This document shows positions 38,420 to 46,961 of a DNA stretch of 64,000 bases, in pieces (the first letter of the stretch is position 1; the number at the start of each line of letters is the position of its first letter). The notes beneath the pieces were generated by a model. It was given only the letters and a program-made list of their open reading frames with translations. It searched no databases and was not told where the DNA came from. A program made the translations under genes and the position numbers. This DNA is from Phocaeicola sartorii JCM 17136 = DSM 21941 (GTDB taxonomy: Bacteria; Bacteroidota; Bacteroidia; Bacteroidales; Bacteroidaceae): assembly GCF_000614185.1 (NCBI RefSeq), contig NZ_BAKM01000021.1, forward strand, positions 1-64,000. The letters are read 5' to 3'.

Positions 38420-38533
38420 CCCTATTTATGACTATCCGTAAATTATTTCAAAATTAATCTCTGCTGAAAATCATCTGCATGACTACATGAAAGAGTTTTG
38501 CCAGCGAATTAGTAACAATTAAAATATAGTATT

Positions 38534-39649
38534 ATGCATGAGTGCAAAACAGTAACATTGAGGACACGTCCGCTAAAAGGCAGGATGATGTCTTTTTATC
38601 TGGATTATTATCCGGGGTATCGAGACAAGGAAACGATGAAAGTTATCCGTCATGAATCGCTTGGTATTTATATCTATGCCAATCCAAGGAACAAACGTGA
38701 ACAGAATTTCAACGAGGTAATGACCGAGAAAGCCGAAGCTATCCGTTGCCGCCGATTTGAATCTGTCGTCAATGAACGGTATGATTTCTTCGATAAGTAC
38801 AAACTCAAAGCGGATTTCTTGGAGTACTACCGCAAGCAACTCCGCAAACACGACCAGAAATGGGAGTTCGTCTATCTCCATTTCAGCAACTTCGTGCATG
38901 GCAAATGCACCTTTGAGGAGATTGACATCGACCTATGTAACAAATTTCGGGAATACCTGCTGAGTGCCAAGAAACTAAGGCGCAACGGACATATCACACG
39001 AAACTCCGCATCGGGATATTGGTCTACTTTCAGGGGATTCTTGAAAATACTCTATCGCAATGGGATGATAAAGACCAATGTCAACGACTTCTTGGAAAAG
39101 ATTGAGACAGAAGACACGATGAAAGAAGCCTTGTCCGTCGAAGAGTTGTACCTGTTAGCTGAAACGCCGTGTAAAAAGCCCATTGTGAAAATCGCATCGC
39201 TATTTTCCTGTATGACCAGCTTACGCATTAGTGATATTCTCGCCCTATGTTGGGAAGACATCGTGGACTATTCTGCCGGCGGGAAATGCGTACACATCAT
39301 TACGCAAAAGAACAAAGCGGAAGACATCATTCCCATCAGTGAGGAGGCGTTAGGACTGATAGGATACAGTTCGGAGAAGAAAGGTCTGGTATTCAAGGAG
39401 CTTATGCGCAGTTGGACACAAGCACCCATGAAAGAGTGGATCCGTTCTGCCGGAATTACCAAGAACATAACATTCCATTCATATCGGAGAACATTCGCAA
39501 CCCTTCAAGGAGCTGCCGGTACGGACATCCGTACCATACAAAGCATAATGGCGCACAAAAGCATCACCACTACAATGCGTTACATGAAAGTCGTGGACAG
39601 CAACAAGCGTGAAGCCAGCAACAAAATCACTTTGATAAGGAAAGACTGA
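38534..39649 (+). CDS. int: Tyrosine recombinase integrase of the mobile element
   Basis: A 371-residue phage-type integrase. The catalytic residues are Arg231 (SLRISD), His315 and Arg318 (HSYRRTF), His341 (MAHKS) and nucleophile Tyr350 (MRYMKV), with a likely beta-strand Lys259. The N-terminal 65 residues form an arm-binding domain and residues 90-185 a SAM-like core-binding domain. It is the obvious enzyme for insertion at the mnmE 3' end. A strong terminator follows. Confidence 0.92.
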   Translation: MHECKTVTLRTRPLKGRMMSFYLDYYPGYRDKETMKVIRHESLGIYIYANPRNKREQNFNEVMTEKAEAIRCRRFESVVNERYDFFDKYKLKADFLEYYRKQLRKHDQKWEFVYLHFSNFVHGKCTFEEIDIDLCNKFREYLLSAKKLRRNGHITRNSASGYWSTFRGFLKILYRNGMIKTNVNDFLEKIETEDTMKEALSVEELYLLAETPCKKPIVKIASLFSCMTSLRISDILALCWEDIVDYSAGGKCVHIITQKNKAEDIIPISEEALGLIGYSSEKKGLVFKELMRSWTQAPMKEWIRSAGITKNITFHSYRRTFATLQGAAGTDIRTIQSIMAHKSITTTMRYMKVVDSNKREASNKITLIRKD

Positions 39650-39673
39650 CAACGGTTTTTGTTCCCCATTTAT

Positions 39674-39724
39674 ACGGATATAGTATGATTTTCAGTCCGA
39701 AATCGTACTATATCCGTTATTTTT
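39674..39724 (+). terminator. Terminator of the integrase gene
   Basis: ACGGATATAGTA (39674-39685) pairs with TACTATATCCGT (39706-39717), the stem extending inward through GATTT/AAATC, followed by TATTTTTT. Confidence 0.85.
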
Positions 39725-39779
39725 TATCAATATCGAACGATTTATTATCGCCAATTATAAGTGTCTGGAATACGGCACA

Positions 39780-39787
39780 TAACTTTG
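39780..39787 (+). promoter_or_regulatory. Candidate -7 element of the membrane-protein gene
   Basis: TAACTTTG matches TAnnTTTG and lies 30 bases before the ATG at 39818. Confidence 0.45.
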
Positions 39788-39817
39788 TTGCATAATCATT
39801 CCAAACACTTACAGTAT

Positions 39818-40570
39818 ATGATAAATAAAACTCAAATTCGTACTAAAAGGATAAGTTTCGTTCTTGCGCTGTCGGTAATCGCCTATACAGCGACAGACAC
39901 TTATCTTTCCGCCTATCACAACATCGATGTCATGAAGATAATGACTCCGGTAATACTCGGACTTGTGGCAACAATTATATTATGCGGTCAGTTACAACGC
40001 TCTTTCTATAAATGGATAACAAAGTATTCAATCAATTTGTCTTTTGCCCGGCAATCTCCGATTGTTCTTGGAGCAGCTACTGAGACAAAAGCCGATTGTA
40101 CAAATGAAATTCAAGTTCTTGAGGAGCCATCAGCCTTAGACAATTACGATGCGATATTGGAGAACGTCAAAAAGAAGGAGGCCGAAAGACAAGTGAAAAT
40201 AATGGATGCCATTCGGGAATATGTGACAATCAAAGCTGCCCCTTACCTCTCTAAAGAAGCTATCGCCACACTGATTGCTAATATAGAATATATGGCTTGC
40301 AACCAATCTGACTTATATAAGCCGATTCGCTCCAATATAGACAATCCGCTGAGGTCGCCGGGACTTCGCCATCTGGCGTGGAATGTCGGAGAACGCTTGA
40401 ATGTGCCTTTGGTAAAAAGAGCGGAATTCATAAAGGCTTCGTTTCCACATGAACTCGTAAATGCCACCACAGAATACCTCAGGCTTAATTTACGAGACAC
40501 TGTTACAAGCCAAATTTCTATTGATGTACGACAAGGGAGATTTTCGTTTCCATCTGGATACAGACTATGA
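39818..40570 (+). CDS. Unrecognised membrane-anchored protein of the mobile element
   Basis: The 250-residue product has two hydrophobic helices near residues 13-30 and 37-60, then a long soluble, mostly helical region without a known motif ('YDAILENVKKKEAERQVKIMDAIREYV', 'HLAWNVGERLNVPLVKRAEFIKASFP'). No function can be assigned. It lies between the integrase and the helix-turn-helix/ATPase pair and has its own likely promoter, so it belongs to the element core. The ATG at 39818 is preferred to an upstream extension at 39761 that would cover the -7 box. Confidence 0.6.
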   Translation: MINKTQIRTKRISFVLALSVIAYTATDTYLSAYHNIDVMKIMTPVILGLVATIILCGQLQRSFYKWITKYSINLSFARQSPIVLGAATETKADCTNEIQVLEEPSALDNYDAILENVKKKEAERQVKIMDAIREYVTIKAAPYLSKEAIATLIANIEYMACNQSDLYKPIRSNIDNPLRSPGLRHLAWNVGERLNVPLVKRAEFIKASFPHELVNATTEYLRLNLRDTVTSQISIDVRQGRFSFPSGYRL

Positions 40571-40682
40571 TGACTCACAATAAAAAACGTATGCAGACGA
40601 AATAATTAATCTGGTCTGTATTGTTCTGCAAGATTTCATTGAGTTGGTTCGCAGCATGTTGAACGATTAAAAGAGTTTTAAT

Positions 40683-41057
40683 ATGGAAAAAGACCAACTG
40701 ACTTTCAATGACCTGCCGACTGTGGTAGGAGAACTGTGCGACCGAATCGCAAGTATGGAAAATCTTCTGACGGAGAAACTTTCCCGGCAGAACGAAGTCA
40801 AAGAGAATACGCACGTTCCGATGACCGTGCAGGAGGCTTGCGCTTATCTGAAAATGCCGTTATCGACCTTTTATTACAAGGTTAAGAAGGATGACATTCC
40901 GGTTATAAAGCAAGGCAAGCATCTCTACATCTATCGGGATGAATTGGACAAATGGCTGGAATCTTCACGAAAAACTCCGGCTCCGCAAAGCTTCGAGGAT
41001 GAGAATGAAGCCATGCTCGCTTCCCATCGCCGTAAGCCGAACCCTAAAAACTGGTAG
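40683..41057 (+). CDS. Helix-turn-helix (excisionase-family) protein
   Basis: A 124-residue protein with an N-terminal helical coiled coil and an HTH_17 domain at about residues 48-100 ('MTVQEACAYLKMPLSTFYYKVKKDDIPVIKQGKHLYIYRDEL'). Proteins of this kind regulate excision or replication genes in Bacteroides mobilizable elements. It lies 3 bases before the ATPase gene, so the two are coupled. Confidence 0.8.
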   Translation: MEKDQLTFNDLPTVVGELCDRIASMENLLTEKLSRQNEVKENTHVPMTVQEACAYLKMPLSTFYYKVKKDDIPVIKQGKHLYIYRDELDKWLESSRKTPAPQSFEDENEAMLASHRRKPNPKNW

Positions 41058-41060
41058 GCT

Positions 41061-42131
41061 ATGGAAAAGACGAATATCAATGCGCCAGCTGCTGAGGAAC
41101 TGGCAATATGCATGGAGGAGTCTGCCGTGAGCGTAACAAGTGCATACGGACACTCACCTGTGGTGCTAATGGTAGATGATGCAACAATCGGAACATTGGG
41201 CAACTTCAGTGCTTCCATCGGGAAGGCTAAAAGCAAGAAAACGTTCAATGTCTCGGCCATTGTCGCATCGGCATTAACCAACGGCACAATTCTTCATTAC
41301 CGGTCTATATTCCCCAAGGACAAACGGAAAGTATTATACGTTGACACGGAGCAAGGACGGTATCATTGTCAGAACGTGTTAAAGCGCATTTTGCGTTTGG
41401 CGGACTTATCGGAAGACAAAGAACCGGAAAATCTGGTTATGTTGGCTTTGCGTAAGTATTCACCTAAAATGCGCTTGGCAATAGTCGAATATGCAATCGG
41501 CACAATTCCCGATTTGGGATTGGTGGTCATAGATGGTATTCGGGATTTCCTTTATGATATCAATTCGCCCGGCGAATCCACCGATATTATTTCAAAACTC
41601 ATGCAGTGGACGGATGACAGGCAAATTCATATCCATACCATCCTTCACCAGAACAAGAATGATGAAAATGCACGTGGACACATCGGCACGGAACTCAACA
41701 ACAAAGCGGAAACCATCATGCAGGTCGAAGTGGACAAAGACGATAAATCCATAAGCGTGGTTGAAGCTGTGCATATCCGTGACCGGGAATTTGAACCCTT
41801 CGCTTTTCGCATCAACGAAGATGCCTTACCTGAATTGGTAGATTCCTACTTGCCCAAAGCGAAAGTTGTCGGCCGACCAGCCAAAGAACCGTTCGATCCG
41901 TACAAGGAAATTTCGGAGAGTGTACATCGGGCTGCGTTGGATGCCATTTTTGCCGATGGCAATATCGGCAGTTATGACGACTATCTGGAGCGGCTGAAAA
42001 AAGGATATGGAATGCTAGGCGTAAAGCTCGGTCATAACAAGGCAGTCAAAGTCGCCACCTTTCTGGGCAACAAACGGATGGTGATAAAGGACGGCAAGGA
42101 ATATCATTTCAACCCGGACTATCATTATTGA
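41061..42131 (+). CDS. RepA-like RecA-fold ATPase
   Basis: A 356-residue protein with a RecA/AAA-type fold: a degenerate Walker A (GKAKSKKT, residues 54-61), a strand 'KVLYVDTEQG' and a Walker B-like 'LGLVVIDGIRDFL' near residue 155. A hexamer-type 'IHTILHQNKNDENARGHIGTELNNKAE' segment follows. This is typical of RepA/DnaB-like ATPases next to mobilization genes in Bacteroides elements, where they may act in replication of the circular form. The C-terminal third looks like a small winged-helix domain. Confidence 0.72.
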   Translation: MEKTNINAPAAEELAICMEESAVSVTSAYGHSPVVLMVDDATIGTLGNFSASIGKAKSKKTFNVSAIVASALTNGTILHYRSIFPKDKRKVLYVDTEQGRYHCQNVLKRILRLADLSEDKEPENLVMLALRKYSPKMRLAIVEYAIGTIPDLGLVVIDGIRDFLYDINSPGESTDIISKLMQWTDDRQIHIHTILHQNKNDENARGHIGTELNNKAETIMQVEVDKDDKSISVVEAVHIRDREFEPFAFRINEDALPELVDSYLPKAKVVGRPAKEPFDPYKEISESVHRAALDAIFADGNIGSYDDYLERLKKGYGMLGVKLGHNKAVKVATFLGNKRMVIKDGKEYHFNPDYHY

Positions 42132-42380
42132 GATTGGCTTTACTTTATTGTCGGGGCGTATATATAGGAATAAAGCAAAGTAGGCAGGAGTACAGCATGA
42201 AGTATTCATTCTCTCCCCTCTTTTAGAATTACTGTTTTCATCCGTCTGCCGCTTCTATGTGTACACCCGAAATGGCTTGTCAGGCAGCAACAACAGGTAT
42301 CTGTTGCAAGATATGCCAAGGTATAACCTCACTGCGTTGTGGTTGTACATTGGCGCTCTTGCCTGCTCAGATACTTCGCC

Positions 42381-42405
42381 GGTGCGATACTCGCAAGCTC
42401 GCACC
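42381..42405. other. Candidate oriT hairpin upstream of the mob genes
   Basis: GGTGCGA (42381-42387) pairs with TCGCACC (42399-42405) around an 11-base loop, 27 bases before the MobC-like gene. The 300-base gap 42132-42431 contains no gene. Its place directly before mobC and the relaxase, and a stem next to an unpaired stretch, fit an origin of transfer. The nick site is not identified. Confidence 0.45.
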
Positions 42406-42431
42406 TATTCACTATTATAAAAACGATTCAC

Positions 42432-42851
42432 ATGAAAGAAGATATTGAAAATTCATCGACAACCACCAGTGAGACAAGAAGCGTCTTCATCGGAGCGAAA
42501 GTCACTCCCAGTCAAAAGGAGTATATAAAATCACAAGCTGCACAATGCGGTATGACGGTAAGCGATTACTTGCTTGCCCGTGCATACAATTATCACCCCA
42601 AAGCAAGGCTTACAAAAGAGGAAGCTATGCTGTTGCAAAATCTGGACGATTGCCGGTCTGACCTTGTAAAATACACTTCCGCACTTCACGGGATGTCCAC
42701 AAAACAGCGTGTGGCAATGTTCAATCAGATTCCGTTCATGGTCGGCTGGCTCAAAGAACTTGGCAATGTAGCCGAAAGCGTCTGCCTGTTCCTGAATGCC
42801 GTAAAAGAACAGAATAAGATTCCGTCCAACGATAAATCCGAAGAAATATGA
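42432..42851 (+). CDS. MobC-like relaxosome accessory protein (ribbon-helix-helix)
   Basis: The 139-residue protein has an N-terminal RHH-type segment ('FIGAKVTPSQKEYIKSQAAQCGMTVSDYLLARAYNY') followed by helices ('NQIPFMVGWLKELGNVAESVCLFL'), as in MobC/BmgB proteins that help the relaxase at oriT. Its stop overlaps the relaxase start (ATGA at 42848-42851). The ATG at 42432 gives the family-like N-terminus; longer frame starts run through the putative oriT. Confidence 0.82.
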   Translation: MKEDIENSSTTTSETRSVFIGAKVTPSQKEYIKSQAAQCGMTVSDYLLARAYNYHPKARLTKEEAMLLQNLDDCRSDLVKYTSALHGMSTKQRVAMFNQIPFMVGWLKELGNVAESVCLFLNAVKEQNKIPSNDKSEEI

Positions 42852-44068
42852 TTGCAAAAGCGAAAGCAATATCGCACGGCATAAACGCCATCCGTTACAT
42901 TACCGGCGAATCGCAGAACAAAAAGCACCCGGAGAAAATCCATCGGATATTGGACAATCTGCTGCCATCGCAACCGGACACGATGGGGATATGGAACTCC
43001 ATGCAACTGACCTTATCACGCTTCCGACCGATAAAAAACTCAGTTATCAGAATTGAACTAAGTCCATCCGCTGAACACACCAGATTCTTTAACGTCGAAG
43101 ACTGGCAAAAGCTCTGGCAGGATTTCGTTGCGGAGTTTGACAAACAATTGATTATTGGCAAGGATGGAAAAGTCCGCTCTTGTCCGACTCATTTGGCTAA
43201 CAGCAAATACACGGTTTGGTTGCATACGGAATCCGAAGGCGGTGTTCCACATCTTCATGCTGCGGTTTGCCGTATGGATGAAGATGGTAACATCAACAAC
43301 GATCATAACATTCATCTTCGTGCGCAACATGCAGCCGAACGAGTGGCAAAGAAACGAGGCTGGACAACGGCAGCGCAAGTCAGAAATTCCAATATTCACC
43401 AAGTGAACCGTGACTGCATGGATGCGCTGAAATCAATGCAATCGTGGTCATGGGAAGCGTACAAAAATACTCTTGTTAGGAAAGGTTATGCTGTACATGA
43501 AAGAAAAGATGGAAACGGTATTCTCCGAGGCTATGCACTTGTGAATGGGAACACCAAATACAAAGCATCTGAATTAGGAGTCGGCAGGAACCTAATGATC
43601 TCAAAACTGCCTAAAACATGGGAGAAACTGCATCATAAGCCGCAAGTTTGCGCTTCGAGCAATCAGTCTAAGGAAACTCGAACAGAGCAAACTCCTAAAC
43701 CTCCGGTATCCGCTAATTATACCCAATATGATACATACCGTTCGGGAACGGTTTCTTATACACTTAATCATGAAAATCAGAATCTCCATTTCTATATTCC
43801 TGAAAAAGTGCTTGATTGTTTCAACGACGAATTTGATTATAGACATACCGCCAACAGTCGGGAACTTACCGATATGGCAGTAGCTATTTTTGTCGGACTA
43901 CTTGAAACGCCCAATGTTGCAACCGGAGGCGGTGGTGGAGGTGGAGGTTCGCAAAGCGATTTGCCGTGGAGAGATAAAGACGAAGACGATTTGCAATGGG
44001 CTCGCAGATGCGCCCGTGCTGCCAGCCGCCTATTGGGAAAGAAACCGAAAACCGGATTAAAACGATAA
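42848..44068 (+). CDS. MOBP-type relaxase / mobilization nuclease
   Basis: A 406-residue relaxase that would nick oriT and pilot the strand. Candidate catalytic Tyr17 lies in 'AIRYITGE', and the metal-binding histidines are His126, His135 and His137 in 'HTESEGGVPHLHAAV'. The nuclease domain spans about residues 1-230. The C-terminal part is less conserved and holds a run of eight glycines before a charged end. No type IV secretion genes are in the element, so transfer would need a helper. Confidence 0.87.
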   Translation: MIAKAKAISHGINAIRYITGESQNKKHPEKIHRILDNLLPSQPDTMGIWNSMQLTLSRFRPIKNSVIRIELSPSAEHTRFFNVEDWQKLWQDFVAEFDKQLIIGKDGKVRSCPTHLANSKYTVWLHTESEGGVPHLHAAVCRMDEDGNINNDHNIHLRAQHAAERVAKKRGWTTAAQVRNSNIHQVNRDCMDALKSMQSWSWEAYKNTLVRKGYAVHERKDGNGILRGYALVNGNTKYKASELGVGRNLMISKLPKTWEKLHHKPQVCASSNQSKETRTEQTPKPPVSANYTQYDTYRSGTVSYTLNHENQNLHFYIPEKVLDCFNDEFDYRHTANSRELTDMAVAIFVGLLETPNVATGGGGGGGGSQSDLPWRDKDEDDLQWARRCARAASRLLGKKPKTGLKR

Positions 44069-44072
44069 GCGC

Positions 44073-44567
44073 ATGAAGAAGAAATTTGATTTTTCCGCAG
44101 AAATGAATGAAGCGGAACCCATAAAATCCAATCCCAAGAATGAATATCTGGAGGGAGAAAATCGGCTGCTCGCTCTGAATATAAAAGAACTTGCCAGCCT
44201 GAACGACAATGTGCATGAGATGAGTGTAAATCTGGAAAATTCACTCAAATTTCTACAAGAATATAGATTGACTATAGCCAAAGATACGCAGGAACAAGCC
44301 GAAAAATTCGGGCAGACAGTCCTGGCTAAGTTCCTTCAACAGATTCAAGACAAATGTAATGAAACAGAACAGAAAATCCGCAAGGCGAACAGATATATTT
44401 CAATGCCTTATACAGCGTTCTATATCTTGATTATCATATTGGTAGCACTATCTTCTTTTTTCGTTAGCATAATTGTAGCAAATACTGAAATATTACATTC
44501 AAGGTTGATTTGGAAAGCTGTTGCCTATTGTACCCTTATTCCTGTTATAGGAATTGCCATGCGATAG
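44073..44567 (+). CDS. Coiled-coil membrane protein linked to mobilization genes
   Basis: A 164-residue protein starting 4 bases after the relaxase. Residues 25-105 are helical and likely coiled coil ('ENRLLALNIKELASLNDNVHEMSVNLENSLKFL'), and two transmembrane helices end the protein (about 113-133 and 143-162). Similar small genes end mob operons in Bacteroides elements, but no specific function is known. Confidence 0.6.
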   Translation: MKKKFDFSAEMNEAEPIKSNPKNEYLEGENRLLALNIKELASLNDNVHEMSVNLENSLKFLQEYRLTIAKDTQEQAEKFGQTVLAKFLQQIQDKCNETEQKIRKANRYISMPYTAFYILIIILVALSSFFVSIIVANTEILHSRLIWKAVAYCTLIPVIGIAMR

Positions 44568-44601
44568 CCGTGCCGAAAATCCTAGATAAGTAAAATGGAA
44601 G

Positions 44602-44636
44602 AGTCTCAACCGAATAAGCTATCATCGGTTGAGACT
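44602..44636. terminator. Bidirectional hairpin between mob operon and recombinase
   Basis: AGTCTCAACCGA (44602-44613) pairs perfectly with TCGGTTGAGACT (44625-44636). It separates the rightward mob genes from the leftward recombinase gene. Confidence 0.7.
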
Positions 44637-44688
44637 ATACTTGGGGTATCATCGTTAATTATTCAAAACTACACTCACCAGTAAAATG

Positions 44689-45615
44689 TTATTTGCCAAG
44701 CGACTTCAACATCTTGGCGATGCAACGCTTTTTCTGTTCCATATTAGGATGGACATAGAGATTGAGCGTGGTGCTAATATTTGAATGCCCCAGCAATACA
44801 CTGACTGTTTTATAGTCACAATTGCTTTCTATACAGCGTGTAGCAAAGCTATGGCGCAGCCCATGAAATTTCAATTTGGGAATACCTAGTTGCTCCATCA
44901 ACCGTTTGTAATAATTACGGTATGTGCGTGGTTCTGTGGGCGATGGTTCATTAGTGAGTATGTAGTAATCTGCATTTACCACCTTTTTCAGAGGTTTTAC
45001 CAAAGCAAGCAATTCCTTGCTCATTGGAATTTCACGGCAGGAGTTTTTGGTCTTAGGCGTATTGATAACCAATTCGGTATATCTCTTTTCTCCCTCTATT
45101 ATATAGATACGCTCTATGGTACGCTGAACGCTGATAGTTCCGTTATCTATATCAATGTCACTCCAACGCAGGGCGCAAACTTCGCCAATACGAAGCCCTG
45201 TACTTAGACTTATGTAGATGCCCAAATTACGGAATGTGAAATTTTGGCGAATGTAATCCAATATTTTCTTGTGGTGGGTGACAGTCAACACCTCCAGCTC
45301 CTTGTTCTTTTCGGTTGTAGGATATTTTATGTCCCATTCTGAATAGTTCATCCATTCGTGTTTTACTCCGAACTTCATCACCATTTTAAGCACAATAAGA
45401 ATATCCTTTACCGATTTTACACTCATGCCTCCATTGAGCTTTTGTAGCACAAATGCTTGTACCGCTTTCTCGCTTAACGCATCATTCTCACCAAAATATG
45501 GTAAAAGATGGTTCTCTAAAATCAACATATAGGCAGCAAATGTTGATTGCTTCACATACGGACGCTTGTCTTCTCGCCAAGCCGTCGCAATTTCTCTAAT
45601 TGGTTTCTTTGTCAT
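44689..45615 (-). CDS. Tyrosine recombinase of the hsdS inversion array
   Basis: A 308-residue tyrosine recombinase with Arg142 (TGLRIGE), His251 and Arg254 (HGLRHSF), His277 (LLGHSN) and nucleophile Tyr287 (LNLYVH). The ATG at 45613-45615 starts MTKKPIREIA; an upstream extension to 45729 overlaps the hsdS array and is unlikely. It lies at the outer edge of the inverted hsdS set, pointing away from it. This is the usual position of the recombinase that flips hsdS alleles in Bacteroidales (established arrangement, inferred here). Confidence 0.88.
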   Translation of the reverse strand: MTKKPIREIATAWREDKRPYVKQSTFAAYMLILENHLLPYFGENDALSEKAVQAFVLQKLNGGMSVKSVKDILIVLKMVMKFGVKHEWMNYSEWDIKYPTTEKNKELEVLTVTHHKKILDYIRQNFTFRNLGIYISLSTGLRIGEVCALRWSDIDIDNGTISVQRTIERIYIIEGEKRYTELVINTPKTKNSCREIPMSKELLALVKPLKKVVNADYYILTNEPSPTEPRTYRNYYKRLMEQLGIPKLKFHGLRHSFATRCIESNCDYKTVSVLLGHSNISTTLNLYVHPNMEQKKRCIAKMLKSLGK

Positions 45616-45650
45616 AATTACTTTTTTAGGATTTCTTATAATTAGAGAAA
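45591..45650. promoter_or_regulatory. Inverted repeat around the recombinase start codon
   Basis: TTTCTCTAATT (45591-45601) is perfectly complementary to AATTAGAGAAA (45640-45650). The pair brackets the recombinase ATG, so it may be an operator or a structure controlling translation of the recombinase. Confidence 0.4.
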
Positions 45651-45681
45651 AATAGTTGGTAAATTTTCGATTGAGCGAGAG

Positions 45682-45703
45682 AAGAGCAATTTTGCTTGCT
45701 CTT
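45682..45703. terminator. Hairpin at the boundary of recombinase gene and hsdS array
   Basis: AAGAGCAA and TTGCTCTT form an 8-bp stem with a short loop just upstream of the silent hsdS. It could stop stray transcription into the silent copy. Confidence 0.4.
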
Positions 45704-46961
45704 CCGAAAGTTTGAGATAAAAGAATCAAAGAACCTTAATGTTCCAAATCTGAGATTCCCAGAGTTTACAGGGGAGTGGAAGAAAATAAAAGTTTCAGAA
45801 CTCTTGGATTTCTATTCTACCAATTCTCTGTCATGGGAACAATTAGACTATAGTAACGGTAAAATCAAGAATTTGCATTATGGTTTAATTCATAAAGGAG
45901 TGCCTACCATGGTAGATGTCGCTTGTGATGCTCTTCCGTATATCAAAGAGGAATCTATGCCCAAATCATTTACCATATTCAAAGAAGGAGATGTAACATT
46001 TGCAGACGCTTCTGAGGATACAAACGATGTGGCTAAAGCTATTGAAGTAATTAATTGTGATAACCAGCAAATTGTTTCTGGCTTACACACAATACATGGA
46101 CGTGATAATTCAGAGCAGACTGTTATTGGCTATAAAGGTTATGCTTTTGCTTCTGATTCATTCCACAAGCAGATTAGAAGAATTGCTCAAGGCACAAAGG
46201 TGTTTTCTATAAGTACTCGTAATTTTGATGAAGTATATATCGGAATCCCTTCAAAAGAAGAACAAACCAAAATTGCAAAATTGTTAATAGCCATAGATAA
46301 GCGGATTGCTACCCAAAACAAAATCATTGAGGATTTGAAAAAACTAAAGTCTGCGATTAGTAAACATTTGTTTACACGAAACGATTTACTAGAAACTACA
46401 ATATGTTTGTCAGATATTGCGACATTGAAAAATGGTTACGTATTCCAAAGTAGTAAGTACAATACACTAGGAAAATGGAGAATTCTTACAATCTCAAATG
46501 TGTCTGGCGAGCGATATATAAACGACAAAGATTGCAATTGCATAATCAACTTGCCGAACGATATACAAGACCACCAAGTATTAAAAGAAGGAAATATTTT
46601 AATATCTCTTACGGGTAATGTTGGACGTGTTTCTCTTTGTAAGGATGGGGACTATTTGCTCAACCAACGAGTTGGTTTATTACAACTTGCGAAAAATGTA
46701 AATCAAGAGTTTCTATATCAAATTTTATCTTCACGAAGATTTGAGAATAGTATGATAGCTTGTGGCCAAGGTGCTGCACAAATGAATATTGGCAAAGAGG
46801 ATGTAGAAAGCTATGTATTACCGTATTCTTCAAATGTCAATAACATTCTTTTGGTCGCAAAAATATTATATTCATACGATGAGTGCATCATTAATGAGCA
46901 GCGAAGGCTAACCTTACTAACCATGCAGAAGCAATATCTTCTTACCCAAATGTTCATATAA
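45696..46961 (+). CDS. hsdS: Silent full-length type I specificity subunit (hsdS copy A)
   Basis: The frame encodes both halves of an HsdS. The first target recognition domain (TRD) follows 'NVPNLRFPEFTGEWK', a coiled coil is at 'EEQTKIAKLLIAIDKRIATQNKIIEDLKKL', and a second TRD begins at about residue 230. A final coiled coil ends 'QKQYLLTQMFI'. The only start codons upstream of the repeat are poor (TTG at 45696) and no promoter precedes it, so it is probably silent. Its first 45 coding bases after the junction (45738-45782) are an inverted copy of 49246-49290 in the expressed hsdS. Inversion between them would place this gene behind the hsdM-side promoter and start codon. Confidence 0.85.
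   Translation: MLFRKFEIKESKNLNVPNLRFPEFTGEWKKIKVSELLDFYSTNSLSWEQLDYSNGKIKNLHYGLIHKGVPTMVDVACDALPYIKEESMPKSFTIFKEGDVTFADASEDTNDVAKAIEVINCDNQQIVSGLHTIHGRDNSEQTVIGYKGYAFASDSFHKQIRRIAQGTKVFSISTRNFDEVYIGIPSKEEQTKIAKLLIAIDKRIATQNKIIEDLKKLKSAISKHLFTRNDLLETTICLSDIATLKNGYVFQSSKYNTLGKWRILTISNVSGERYINDKDCNCIINLPNDIQDHQVLKEGNILISLTGNVGRVSLCKDGDYLLNQRVGLLQLAKNVNQEFLYQILSSRRFENSMIACGQGAAQMNIGKEDVESYVLPYSSNVNNILLVAKILYSYDECIINEQRRLTLLTMQKQYLLTQMFI
45738..45782 (+). repeat. Outer inversion repeat IR1, left copy
   Basis: A 45-base segment encoding NVPNLRFPEFTGEWK, matching the reverse complement of 49246-49290 with one mismatch (A for G). Confidence 0.92.
46350..46366 (+). repeat. Inner inversion repeat IR3, left copy
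   Basis: TCTGCGATTAGTAAACA is the exact reverse complement of 47540-47556. It lies in the central coiled-coil region of hsdS copy A, before its second TRD. Confidence 0.8.
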
